From NCBI RefSeq assembly GCF_030846775.1, contig NZ_CP132910.1:4033001-4097000 (forward strand): 64,000 nt of DNA. Reading direction: 5' to 3'. The stretch's first letter is position 1; every line of letters starts with the position of its first letter. This DNA is from Geothrix sp. 21YS21S-2. Lineage in GTDB: Bacteria; Acidobacteriota; Holophagae; Holophagales; Holophagaceae. Both the position numbers and the translations under genes were made by a program. The notes beneath the pieces are model-generated. The model did not search any database. It worked only from the letters and a program-made list of their open reading frames with translations, and had not been told where the DNA came from. Shown here piece after piece: positions 52,321 to 60,942 of the stretch.

Positions 52321-53871
52321 ATGCCCACCCCCGAAACCATCCTGCCCCCCCACCTGGCGCGCTACGTCGTGCCCCAGGACTACGGGGACTACACCCCCCG
52401 GGATCAGGCCGTGTGGCGGCACATCCTCACCCGGCTCACGGCCCACCTGAAGGACCGCGCCCATCCCAGCTACCTGGAGGGCCTGGCGGCCGCGGGCATC
52501 GGGGTGGAGGCGATCCCCAGCCTGGAGGAGATGGATGCGCGCCTGGCGACGATCGGATGGCGGGCGGTGGGGGTGCGGGGCTTCATCCCCCCGGCGGTCT
52601 TCACGGAGATGCAGAGCCTGGGCGTGCTGGCCATCGCCGCCGACATCCGCTCCGCCGACCACATCGGCTACACGCCGGCGCCCGACATCGTCCACGAGAG
52701 CGCGGGCCACGCGCCCATCCTCGCGGACCCGCACTACGCCCAATACGTGAAACGCTGCGGGGTCGCGGGCTTCAAGGCCATCGCCAGCCGGGAGGACCAG
52801 GCGGTGTACGAGGCGGTGCGTCACCTGAGCGTCGTGAAGGAGGACCCCGCCAGCTCCCCGGAGGACGCGGCCCTCGCCCAGGCGCGGCTCGCGGCGGCCC
52901 AGGCCAGCCGGACCTACGTGAGCGAGAGCACCCGGGCCAGCCGCCTCTACTGGTGGACCGCGGAGTACGGCCTCGTGGGGAGCCTGGACGACCCGCGCAT
53001 CTACGGCGCCGGCATCCTCAGCTCCCTGGGCGAGGCCGCGCACTGCCTCACGCCGGAGGTGGAGAGGGTCCCCCTCTCCTTGGACTGCGTGGACCGGGAC
53101 TTCGACATCACCACCATGCAGCCCCGGCTCTACGTCGCCCGGGACTTCGGGCATCTCTTCGAGGTGCTGGACGCGTTCGAGGCCACCCTCAGCTGGAAGC
53201 GGGGCGGCCTCCACGGGCTCCGGGAGGCCCTGCGCTCGGGTACCGTCAACCACCTCGTGCTGGACACGGGCCTGGAGGTCACGGGACGGGTGGCGCGCCG
53301 GGTGGCGGGCATCGTGGCCCTGGACGGGCCGGTCCAGGTATCGAGGGGCGGGCGGGCCCTGGGTCCGCCGTGGCTGGGGCAGGCCCTGGTGGCCTTCGGC
53401 TCGGGCGCGCTGCCGGAGACGGGGGCCTTCGCCCTGGAGCTGCCCGGCGGGGTGCGGGTGTCCGGGTTCCGGCTGGGCGGGGGCGAGGTCATCGACCTCA
53501 AGGGCGCCTCCGGGACCGGGCCCCTGGACCTGCCCTCCCGGGCGCTGCTCTTCCTGGCGGGAAAGCTGCCCAGCGTGGCAGGCGGTCCGGCCGATGCCGA
53601 GGCCTGGGACCGCCACTTCGGGGGCGGACCCCCGGGCGACGCCGAGCGTCTGGCGCGCCAGCGCAAGGCCGGGTCCCTGCCGCCGGACCTGGCGGCCCTC
53701 TACGAGGAGGTGGCAACCCTGCGCAGGCGCGGGGAGGCCGCCCCGGAGCGCCTGCGGGAGATCCGGGCCGCGCTGGCGGCCTTCCCCGGGGACTGGCTCC
53801 TGGCCCAGGAGATCGAGGAACTTCTCACCCCCGCCGCCTCACATGAACTCGACGACCCGGAGGATCCATGA
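52321..53871 (+). CDS. phhA: Phenylalanine 4-monooxygenase, long form
   Basis: The enzyme hydroxylates phenylalanine to tyrosine with tetrahydropterin, iron and oxygen. The protein has 516 residues, longer than the 260-300 of many bacterial forms. The iron ligands are His125 and His130 (PDIVHESAGHAP) and Glu215 (YWWTAEYGLVG). The catalytic domain ends near 310; the remaining 200 residues (LVLDTGLEVTGRVARRVAG onward) are a separate strand-rich then helical region of unknown role. Its stop overlaps phhB. Confidence 0.93.
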   Translation: MPTPETILPPHLARYVVPQDYGDYTPRDQAVWRHILTRLTAHLKDRAHPSYLEGLAAAGIGVEAIPSLEEMDARLATIGWRAVGVRGFIPPAVFTEMQSLGVLAIAADIRSADHIGYTPAPDIVHESAGHAPILADPHYAQYVKRCGVAGFKAIASREDQAVYEAVRHLSVVKEDPASSPEDAALAQARLAAAQASRTYVSESTRASRLYWWTAEYGLVGSLDDPRIYGAGILSSLGEAAHCLTPEVERVPLSLDCVDRDFDITTMQPRLYVARDFGHLFEVLDAFEATLSWKRGGLHGLREALRSGTVNHLVLDTGLEVTGRVARRVAGIVALDGPVQVSRGGRALGPPWLGQALVAFGSGALPETGAFALELPGGVRVSGFRLGGGEVIDLKGASGTGPLDLPSRALLFLAGKLPSVAGGPADAEAWDRHFGGGPPGDAERLARQRKAGSLPPDLAALYEEVATLRRRGEAAPERLREIRAALAAFPGDWLLAQEIEELLTPAASHELDDPEDP

Positions 53872-54113
53872 CCTGGACCGAGAAGGACAACAGGCTCGTG
53901 CGGGAGATCCGCACACCCGATTTCATGACGTCGTTCAACATCGTGAGCCGTCTGGTGGCGCCCGCCGAGGCCATGAACCACCATCCGGACGTCGCCTTTG
54001 GGTGGGGCTACGTGCGCATCACCCTCACCACCCACGACGCCGGGCACGTGACGGACAAGGACCGCACCCTGGCGGCCCGCTTCGACGAGGCGGTCAAGCC
54101 GTTCGGAGTGTAG
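53868..54113 (+). CDS. phhB: Pterin-4a-carbinolamine dehydratase
   Basis: The enzyme recycles the pterin product of PhhA. The protein has 81 residues, slightly short. Active-site motifs are MNHHPDV (His38, His39) and TTHDAGHVTDKD (His56). It overlaps phhA as ATGA, so enzyme and recycling partner are made together. Its last 20 bases overlap the convergent fmt gene. Confidence 0.93.
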   Translation: MTWTEKDNRLVREIRTPDFMTSFNIVSRLVAPAEAMNHHPDVAFGWGYVRITLTTHDAGHVTDKDRTLAARFDEAVKPFGV

Positions 54114-55026
54114 AGCCCGATCCCGAGGCGCCCCAGGGCTGCAGGGCCTGGGCCGCGGGCTGCACCGGCTTGCCGGGGCGCTGCAGGAGGGTCAGCTCCA
54201 GGGCGGTGCCGTCCCCGGCCGTGAGCCAGGCGCCCTCCCGGTTCCAGGCCAGGGTGCCCGCCGGGGCCCCGTCCGGCCGCAGGCCCCCCACGGCGCAGAC
54301 CTTGAGGGTCGTGTCCCGGAAGGGCAGTTCCGCCCCGGGCCAGGGATGGAGGCCGCGCACCTGCCGGTGCAGGGTCAGGGCGGGCAGCCGCGGATCCAGG
54401 AGGGCCATGGCCTTGTTCAGCTTGGAGGCCACCGTGGCGCCGGCGCCGTCCTGGGGGACGGGGGCGGCGGTGCCCGCCTCCAGGGCGGGGAGGTGCTCCA
54501 GGAGGAGGTCCGCCGCGTCCGCGGCCAGGGCCTCCAGGAGGGTGTCGGCGGTGTCGCCCAGGCCGATGGGGCGCCGGGTCTGGGCCAGCACGGGACCCTC
54601 GTCCAGGCCGGGGGTGATGCGCATGAGGCCCACGCCCGTCTCCGGATCGCCGGCGAGGATGGCGTGGTTCACCGGGGCGGCCCCCCGCCAGCGGGGCAGG
54701 AGGGAGAAGTGGAGGTTCCACGCCCCCAGCCGGCAGCCGTCCAGCATCCACCGGGGCAGGATGTGCCCGTAGGCCACCACCACCGCCAGGTCGACGCCCA
54801 GCGCCTCCCAGGCCTCCCGGGTGGCGGGATCCTTCCAGGAGAGGGGCTGGTGGACCGGAAGGCCCAGCTCCAGCGCCGCGCGCTTGACGGGCGGGGCCTC
54901 CAGGTGGCGGCCGCGCCCCTGGGGCCTGTCCGGGTTGCAGAAGACCGCCGCCACGTCCCTGGCGCCCGCCAGGGCCCGCAGGACCGGGACGGCCGCCGCC
55001 GGGGTTCCCAGGAAGGCCGCGCGCAC
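54094..55026 (-). CDS. fmt: Methionyl-tRNA formyltransferase
   Basis: The enzyme formylates initiator Met-tRNA. The protein has 310 residues. The formyl-THF site is NLHFSLLPRWRGAAPVNHAI, followed by GVGLMRITPGLDEGPVLAQ; the C-terminal barrel has LPALTLHRQVRGLHPWPGA. Def precedes it by three bases, the usual pairing. Confidence 0.95.
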   Translation of the reverse strand: MRAAFLGTPAAAVPVLRALAGARDVAAVFCNPDRPQGRGRHLEAPPVKRAALELGLPVHQPLSWKDPATREAWEALGVDLAVVVAYGHILPRWMLDGCRLGAWNLHFSLLPRWRGAAPVNHAILAGDPETGVGLMRITPGLDEGPVLAQTRRPIGLGDTADTLLEALAADAADLLLEHLPALEAGTAAPVPQDGAGATVASKLNKAMALLDPRLPALTLHRQVRGLHPWPGAELPFRDTTLKVCAVGGLRPDGAPAGTLAWNREGAWLTAGDGTALELTLLQRPGKPVQPAAQALQPWGASGSGSTLRTA

Positions 55027-55029
55027 GGG

Positions 55030-55530
55030 TCAGGCCCTCGACTTCGCGTACTTCCGCTGGATGATCTGGCGCTTGACGGGTCCGAAGTACTCCACGAAGA
55101 GCCGGCCCCGCAGGTGGTCGATCTCGTGGCAGAAGGCCCGGGCCAGCAGCTCCTCGCCCTGCAGCTCCACCCAGTCGCCCTGGGCGGTGCGGGTCTTCAC
55201 CCACACCTTCATGGGCCGTTCCAGGACCTCGTGGATGCCGGGGATGGACAGGCAGCCCTCGGGCCCGACCTGGGAGCCCTCCTCCTTCACCACTTCCGGA
55301 TTGATCAGGACGATCCGGGCGGAGGGGTCCGCGCCGCAGGACGTGTCGATGACGGCGATATTGAGATTCACGCCGACCTGGGGAGCGGCGATGCCCAGCC
55401 CCTCCTCGGCGTACGTCGTCTCGAAGAGATCGGCCACCAGCTGATCCAGCTCGGGCGTCCAATCCCCCACATCACTTGAATTTATCTTCAACCTGGGATC
55501 GCCCCAGGTGAGCACTGGTCGTACGGCCAT
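55030..55530 (-). CDS. def: Peptide deformylase
   Basis: The enzyme removes the N-formyl group from new proteins. The protein has 166 residues. The three motifs are GIAAPQVG, EGCLSIPG and HEIDHLRG, with Cys and the two His binding the metal. The ATG at 55530 follows GAGGGTG; the TTG at 55545 overlaps that ribosome site. It is divergent from the PpiD-like gene. Confidence 0.96.
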   Translation of the reverse strand: MAVRPVLTWGDPRLKINSSDVGDWTPELDQLVADLFETTYAEEGLGIAAPQVGVNLNIAVIDTSCGADPSARIVLINPEVVKEEGSQVGPEGCLSIPGIHEVLERPMKVWVKTRTAQGDWVELQGEELLARAFCHEIDHLRGRLFVEYFGPVKRQIIQRKYAKSRA

Positions 55531-55552
55531 GACACCCTCGGTCAATCAGTTT

Positions 55553-55580
55553 AGGACAAACGGCATTCCTTTGATAACCT
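55553..55580 (+). promoter_or_regulatory. Possible promoter of the PpiD-like gene
   Basis: AGGACA and TAACCT stand 16 bases apart, about 38 bases before the start codon, in the gap between the divergent def and ppiD-like genes. Both boxes are only partial matches to a housekeeping promoter. Confidence 0.3.
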
Positions 55581-55617
55581 AGAAGATCCTGGCCAATGGC
55601 CTGCCCGTGGAGAACCC

Positions 55618-57543
55618 ATGCTTCGCAATTTCCGCCAAGTGTTCAAAGGCAACCAGACCCCCATGGCCGTGGTCATGATGGTGGTGCTGCTAGGCCTTGT
55701 GGCCTACCTCGCGCCGAGCGGGGCCAGCTCGGCCGCTCCGGACAACGTCCTGGCGCGGGTCTATGGACGGGACGTGCTGAAGCGGGACGTGGACTCCATG
55801 ATCGGGCAGTACCTCAAGCGCATGGGCAAGCAGGCCAACATCGAGACCCTCATGCCCATGCTGCAGAACCAGGCCCTGGACAGCCTCATCAGCAACCAGC
55901 TCCGGCTGGAGCTGGCCGAGCGCCACGACATCGTCGTCACCGACGCCGAGGTGCGCGCGGCCCTGGAGGCCCGGCTCCGCAGCATCCCCCTCTTCCTGAA
56001 CGACAACGGCCAGCTCAAGGACTCCGCGGACATCAACTCCGTCCTGCGCGAGAACGGCACCTCCCTCAAGCAGTGGGAGATCGAACTGTCGAGTGAGCTC
56101 AGCCTGCGCAAGCTGGTGGGCCAGGCCGCCTCCCGCGTGCCCGTCGACCAGGCGTGGGTGGACCTCGAGAACCGCGTCCGCAACGAGAAGATCAGCTACG
56201 AGTTCGTCACCGCCGCTCCCGATCCCTCCGGGATCGCGGATCCCGGGGAGGCCAAGCTGCAGGCCTTCCTCAAGGACTCCGGCGCCCGCTTCCAGGAGGG
56301 CCCCCGCAGGATCCTCGCCTACGTGGCCGTGGACCAGGCCTCCCTGGGCCTCGCGCCCGTGGACGACGCCAAGGTCAAGGCCCTGTACGACGGCCGCAAG
56401 GCGCAGTACACCGAGCTCAAGGCCAGCCACATCCTCTTCAAGGCCGAGAATGAATCCCAGGTCGGTGAGGCCTTCAAGAAGGCCGCCGAGCTGCGCGTCA
56501 AGCTCCTGGCCGGCCAGGACTTCGCCAAGGCCGCCGAGGCCTTCAGCGAGGATCCCAGCGCCAAGGGCAAGGGCGGCGACCTGGGGTGGTTCGCCCCCGG
56601 CCAGATGGTCAAGCCCTTCACCGACGCCGCGGCGGCCCTGAAGACCGGCGAGATCAGCCAGCCCGTGAAGACCCAGTTCGGCGTCCACCTCATCCGCCTG
56701 GAAGGCCGGCGCGAGAAGCCCTTCGAGTCCGTCAAGGAGGAGCTGCGCGCCCAGATCACCCGCGACACCTTCGCCGCCAAGGCCAAGGACAAGCTGGAGC
56801 AGCTCCGTAAGCGCGCCGGCGAACGCGGCGACCTCGCCGCCCCCGCCCGGAACCTGGGCCTCAAGATCGCCACCAGCAAGCCCCTCACCGCCAACGACGC
56901 CGCGGGCCTGGAAGGGCTGCCCGGCAGCCAGGGCCTGGCCGGGGAGGCCTTCCGCCTCGAGGTGGGCCAGGTCTCCAAGGTGCGCATGGCCGGCGGCTCC
57001 TACGTGGTCTTCCGCGTGCAGGAGGAGCTCCCCGTCGCCGTTCCCCCCCTCGCCGACATCAAGGCCAAGGTCCTGGAGGCCTGGAAGCTCGAGGAGGCCC
57101 GCACCGCCCTCAAGGCCAAGGCCGCCCAGGCCGCTGGCGACCTGAAGGCCCTGGGCACCCCCGAAAGCAAGGACGGCGTCACCATCCAGAGCCTGGCCGA
57201 ACTGGGCCAGCACCCCGCCATCCGCAAGGCCCTCCTGGAGACCCCCGCCGGCAAGGCCACGCCCGCCTGCTGGACCCCCGACGGCAAGCTCTGGGTCGCC
57301 CGCATCAAGGAGCGCACCCCCGCGGCATCCCTCACCTTCGAGACCCGCCGCACCCTGGTGGAGGCCCTCCAGACCGGCGTGGCCGAGAAGCTGCTCACCG
57401 CCGAGCTGGTGACCCTGGCCGAGCAGGGCCGCAAGCGCCCCGGCTTCAGCTCCCTCTACGGCCGCTTCGGCGGCATCTGGAGGAACGAGGAAGCCCTCAA
57501 GCGCATGGGCAGCGACGTTCCGGACGCCCCCGACTTCGAATAG
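55618..57543 (+). CDS. PpiD-like peptidyl-prolyl isomerase, membrane anchored
   Basis: The gene gives 641 residues. One N-terminal helix (about 15-34) anchors it to the inner membrane. SurA/PpiD-type chaperone helices (about 40-250) precede a parvulin domain (about 260-370) with ASHILFKAE, FSEDPSAKGKGGDLGWF and FGVHLIRLEG. A long helical C-terminal region follows. It should help fold exported and outer-membrane proteins. GGAG stands before the ATG. Confidence 0.92.
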   Translation: MLRNFRQVFKGNQTPMAVVMMVVLLGLVAYLAPSGASSAAPDNVLARVYGRDVLKRDVDSMIGQYLKRMGKQANIETLMPMLQNQALDSLISNQLRLELAERHDIVVTDAEVRAALEARLRSIPLFLNDNGQLKDSADINSVLRENGTSLKQWEIELSSELSLRKLVGQAASRVPVDQAWVDLENRVRNEKISYEFVTAAPDPSGIADPGEAKLQAFLKDSGARFQEGPRRILAYVAVDQASLGLAPVDDAKVKALYDGRKAQYTELKASHILFKAENESQVGEAFKKAAELRVKLLAGQDFAKAAEAFSEDPSAKGKGGDLGWFAPGQMVKPFTDAAAALKTGEISQPVKTQFGVHLIRLEGRREKPFESVKEELRAQITRDTFAAKAKDKLEQLRKRAGERGDLAAPARNLGLKIATSKPLTANDAAGLEGLPGSQGLAGEAFRLEVGQVSKVRMAGGSYVVFRVQEELPVAVPPLADIKAKVLEAWKLEEARTALKAKAAQAAGDLKALGTPESKDGVTIQSLAELGQHPAIRKALLETPAGKATPACWTPDGKLWVARIKERTPAASLTFETRRTLVEALQTGVAEKLLTAELVTLAEQGRKRPGFSSLYGRFGGIWRNEEALKRMGSDVPDAPDFE

Positions 57544-57595
57544 AAATTCCGGCCCGCGCGGGGCATACTCGGGGCTCCACCCACCGGAGCCCCCC

Positions 57596-58462
57596 ATGAG
57601 CCTGTCCGGAAAGACCCTCTTCATCACCGGCGCCACCCGGGGCATCGGCCTCGCCATCGCCCTGCGGGCGGCCCGGGAGGGCGCCCGGGTGGCGATCTTC
57701 GGCAAGACCGCCGAGGCCCATCCCAGGCTCCCCGGCACGGTGTATTCCGCCGCCGACGCGGTGCGGGCCGCCGGCGGCGAGGCGCTGCCCCTGGTGGGCG
57801 ACGTGCGCAGCGAGGAGCAGGTGCTGGCCGCCGTGGCCCGCACCGTGGAGGCCTTCGGGACGCTCGACATCCTGGTGAACAACGCCAGCGCCATCTCCCT
57901 GACGGGCACGGCGGCCACGGAGATGAAGCGCTGGGACCTCATGCACCAGGTGAACGCCCGGGGCACCTTCCTGTGCTCCAAGGCCTGCCTGCCCCACCTG
58001 GAGAAGGCCGGAAACCCCCACATCCTGAACCTCTCGCCGCCGCTGGACATGCGGGCCAAGTGGTTCGCCCCGCACGTGGCCTACACCATGGCCAAGTACG
58101 GCATGAGCCTGTGCACCCTGGGCATGGCCGGGGAACTGGCCAAGGACGGCATCGCCGTGAACTCCCTGTGGCCGCTCACCACCATCGATACCGCCGCCGT
58201 CCGCAACCTCCTGGGCGGGGAGAGCCTGGCCAACGCGAGCCGCAAACCCGAGATCATGGGGGACGCCGCGGCCGTGATCTTCCAGCGCCCCTCGCGCGCC
58301 TGCACGGGAAACTTCTTCATCGATGAGGAGGTCCTGAGGGCGGAAGGGAAGACCGACTTCTCCGAGTACGCCGTAGTGCCCGGAGCGCCGCTGGTGGCGG
58401 ACTTCTTCCTTCCGGATGCAGTCAGGGAAGCCACAGACACGGCGCTCATCGTCATAGGCTGA
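57596..58462 (+). CDS. Short-chain dehydrogenase/reductase (HSDL2-like)
   Basis: The gene gives 288 residues. The NAD(P) site is ITGATRGIGLAIALRAA, with ILVNNASAISL and the catalytic pair in YTMAKYGMS, Ser in NLSPPLDM. The motifs SAISLTGT and KWFAPHVAYTMAKYG resemble the hydroxysteroid dehydrogenase-like 2 group, which often acts near lipid metabolism. The substrate is unknown. CGGAG precedes the ATG. Confidence 0.9.
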   Translation: MSLSGKTLFITGATRGIGLAIALRAAREGARVAIFGKTAEAHPRLPGTVYSAADAVRAAGGEALPLVGDVRSEEQVLAAVARTVEAFGTLDILVNNASAISLTGTAATEMKRWDLMHQVNARGTFLCSKACLPHLEKAGNPHILNLSPPLDMRAKWFAPHVAYTMAKYGMSLCTLGMAGELAKDGIAVNSLWPLTTIDTAAVRNLLGGESLANASRKPEIMGDAAAVIFQRPSRACTGNFFIDEEVLRAEGKTDFSEYAVVPGAPLVADFFLPDAVREATDTALIVIG

Positions 58463-58470
58463 GGCCATCT

Positions 58471-58519
58471 TCTCTCGGCGATCCTCGGCCTCCTCGGCGC
58501 CTCGGCGTTGGTTTTTTTC
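58471..58519. repeat. Intergenic repeat of the CTCGGCG type
   Basis: Tandem words CTCGGCG-ATCCTCGGC-CTCCTCGGCG-CCTCGGCG end in GGTTTTTTTC. The layout matches the left arm of the repeat at 29021-29064, though the base words differ. A short reverse-complement word (CGCCGAGG) occurs at 58573-58581. It lies between two convergent genes and could end transcription. Confidence 0.55.
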
Positions 58520-58586
58520 TGGGATGGGCCGGCGCATTTGATAGAAGCGCCGAAACAACCTTGAACAATCCAGCGCCGAGGAAGGA

Positions 58587-59852
58587 CTACCTGATGACGT
58601 CGCAGCCCATGAAGGCCTGCAGCACCTTGGGGATCTTCACGCTGCCGTCGGGCTGCTGGTAGTTCTCCAGGATGGCGACCCAGGTGCGGCCCACGGCCAG
58701 GCCGCTGCCGTTGAGCGTGTGCAGGGGCTGCGGCTTGCCGTTGGCCCCGCGGTAGCGGATGTTGGCGCGCCTTGCCTGGAAGTCCCCGAACCAGCTGCAG
58801 GAGCTGATCTCCCGGTAGGTGTTCTGGCTGGGCAGCCACACCTCCAGATCGAAGGTCTTGCGGCTGGAGAAGCCCATGTCGCCGCTGCAGAGCAGTACGC
58901 GGCGGTAGGGGAGCTCCAGCGCCTCCAGGATGCGCTCGGCCTGCGAGGTGAGGTTCTCCAGCTCCTCCAGGGCCTGCTCCGGCGTCGCGAAGGCCACCAG
59001 CTCCACCTTGTGGAACTGGTGCTGGCGGATGATGCCCTTGGTGTCCTTGCCGTAGCTGCCGGCCTCGCTGCGGAAGCAGGGGGTGAAGGCGAAGTGGCGC
59101 AGGGGGAGCTGCTCGGCGGGGAGGATCTCCTCCCGGTACATGTTGGTGACGGGCACCTCGGCGGTGGGGATGAGGTACAGCGGATCCTCGCCCCGGAACG
59201 TCTTGAAGAGGTCCTGCTCGAACTTGGGCAGCTGGCCGGTGCCGTACATGCACTCCGGCAGCACCAGGTAGGGCGGGAGCACCTCGGTCCAGCCGCGATC
59301 ACCGTGCTGGTCGGCCATGAAGGTGATGAGGGCGCGGTCCAGCTTGGCGCCCAGGCCCTTGAGGATGGAGAAGCGCGCCCCGCTGAGCTTGGCGGCCCGG
59401 TCCAGGTCCAGGATGCCGAGCTTCGTGCCCAGGTCCACGTGGTCCAGGGGCTTCTCGATGACGGCGGGGGTGCCCCAGCGCTTGATCTCGACGTTGGCGT
59501 GCTCGTCCCTGCCCACGGGGACGCTCTCGTGGGGCAGGTTGGGCAGCGTGGCCATGAAGGCCCTGAACGCGGCCTCGGCCTCCTTCTCGGCGGCCTCCAG
59601 GGCCTTGAGGCGGTTGCCCACCTCCCCCTGGGCGGCGATGAGGTGGCTGGCGTCCTCCTTGGCGCGCTTCAGGCGGGCCACCTCCTCGGACACCTTGTTG
59701 CGCTCGGCCTTGAGGGCCTCGGCCTCCTGGATGATCCGGCGGCGCGCCGCGTCCAGCTCCTGGTAGGTCTCCTGGTCGAAGACCACGCTGCGCTTGGCCA
59801 GGCCCTGCACCACTTGATCCAGGTCGTTGCGGAGAAGGGCGGCGTCGAGCAT
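58587..59852 (-). CDS. serS: Seryl-tRNA synthetase
   Basis: The enzyme charges tRNA(Ser). The protein has 421 residues. The N-terminal coiled-coil arm (about 30-105) is followed by the class II core: motif 2 region [21 protein letters not shown] (read as [14 protein letters not shown] and [11 protein letters not shown]), [19 protein letters not shown], and the motif 3 [23 protein letters not shown] precedes the ATG. Confidence 0.97.
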   Translation of the reverse strand: MLDAALLRNDLDQVVQGLAKRSVVFDQETYQELDAARRRIIQEAEALKAERNKVSEEVARLKRAKEDASHLIAAQGEVGNRLKALEAAEKEAEAAFRAFMATLPNLPHESVPVGRDEHANVEIKRWGTPAVIEKPLDHVDLGTKLGILDLDRAAKLSGARFSILKGLGAKLDRALITFMADQHGDRGWTEVLPPYLVLPECMYGTGQLPKFEQDLFKTFRGEDPLYLIPTAEVPVTNMYREEILPAEQLPLRHFAFTPCFRSEAGSYGKDTKGIIRQHQFHKVELVAFATPEQALEELENLTSQAERILEALELPYRRVLLCSGDMGFSSRKTFDLEVWLPSQNTYREISSCSWFGDFQARRANIRYRGANGKPQPLHTLNGSGLAVGRTWVAILENYQQPDGSVKIPKVLQAFMGCDVIR

Positions 59853-59884
59853 GGCGGTTCCTCAATGGGTAGAGGACCAGTGTA

Positions 59885-60871
59885 TCAGACGGGCTCTCCG
59901 GCCCAGGAGACCTCGAAGGCGCGCCGGATCTCGTCCGTCCCGAAACCCGCGCCCAGCGCCAGCGAGAGCTTGGCCAGCGCGGCCCAGGGCGTGTGCCGGC
60001 CCCCGGAGATGGCCCCCTGGGCCCGGGCCTGGCGGCCCAGGTCGTAGGTGGCGAGGTCCACGCCCCCCGAGATGCACTGGCTGATGATGACCACCGGCAG
60101 GTCCTGCGCCCGGCAGTGCTGCAGGAGCGCCCGCAGGTCGCCGCGGTCCATGGGGAGGTTGCCGGCCCCGTAGGCCCGGATGAGCACGCCGCGGCAGCCC
60201 GGGTCCGGAAGGCGCCAGGGCATGCCCGGGAAGGGGGCGTACACCTCGATGGCAGGCTCCAGCGCCAGGCCGATGCGGGGCGGCACCTGGCGGGGGAAGG
60301 CGCCCGCATGGGGGTGGATCTGGACGTGGAGGCCCAGCTCCGCCAGGGGAGGCAGGTTGGGGGACTCGAAGGCCTCGTAGCGGTGCACGCTCACCTTGTC
60401 CGCGGCGACCCCGCGCAGCCAGTGGTCCCCGAAGCAGATGCCCACTTCCGGGACGCCCCTCGCCGCGAGGGTCACGGCGTCCACCAGGTTGCCCCGGGCG
60501 TCGCTGCGCACGTAGGCCAGGGGCCGCTGGCTGCCGGTGATCACCACCGGCTTGTCCAGGCCGGCCAGGAGGAAGCCCAGCACCGAGGCCGTGTAGGCCA
60601 TGGTGTCGGTGCCGTGGATGAGGACGATGCCGTCGCTTTGCGCAGCCGCCTCGACGATGAGCCGGGCCAGGACGAGGATGTCCCCGGGCTCCGTGGTGGC
60701 CGAGTCCTGGTTGAAGGCCACGACCATGCGCAGATCCGCCAATTCGCGCAATTCGGGCACCTGGTCCAGGATGCGGTCCAGGGAGGGGCCCGGGGCGAGG
60801 CTGGCGTCCTCCCCGGGCCCCATGCCCAGGGTGCCGCCCGTGTGGATGAGGGTAACGGTGCGCATCGTCAT
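59885..60871 (-). CDS. ansA: Type I L-asparaginase
   Basis: The enzyme hydrolyses asparagine to aspartate in the cytoplasm. The protein has 328 residues. The two catalytic Thr regions are IHTGGTLGM and LIHGTDTMAYTAS, with TGSQRPLAYVRSDARGN. There is no signal peptide or GatD-type N-terminal domain, so it is a free asparaginase distinct from gatD. ATGs at 60871 and 60865 are both possible. Confidence 0.94.
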   Translation of the reverse strand: MTMRTVTLIHTGGTLGMGPGEDASLAPGPSLDRILDQVPELRELADLRMVVAFNQDSATTEPGDILVLARLIVEAAAQSDGIVLIHGTDTMAYTASVLGFLLAGLDKPVVITGSQRPLAYVRSDARGNLVDAVTLAARGVPEVGICFGDHWLRGVAADKVSVHRYEAFESPNLPPLAELGLHVQIHPHAGAFPRQVPPRIGLALEPAIEVYAPFPGMPWRLPDPGCRGVLIRAYGAGNLPMDRGDLRALLQHCRAQDLPVVIISQCISGGVDLATYDLGRQARAQGAISGGRHTPWAALAKLSLALGAGFGTDEIRRAFEVSWAGEPV

Positions 60872-60889
60872 GCCATCAGTCTAATTGAA

Positions 60890-60917
60890 AAGGGCGCCCG
60901 GTTTCCCGGGCGCCCTT
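60890..60917 (-). terminator. Terminator of the TonB receptor gene
   Basis: A perfect 12-bp stem AAGGGCGCCCGG / CCGGGCGCCCTT with a four-base loop lies 25 bases after the receptor stop. Read on the minus strand it runs into TTTTCAATT, typical of a rho-independent terminator. Confidence 0.9.
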
Positions 60918-60942
60918 CAGGTACTACGCGGTTCCGTCTGAA

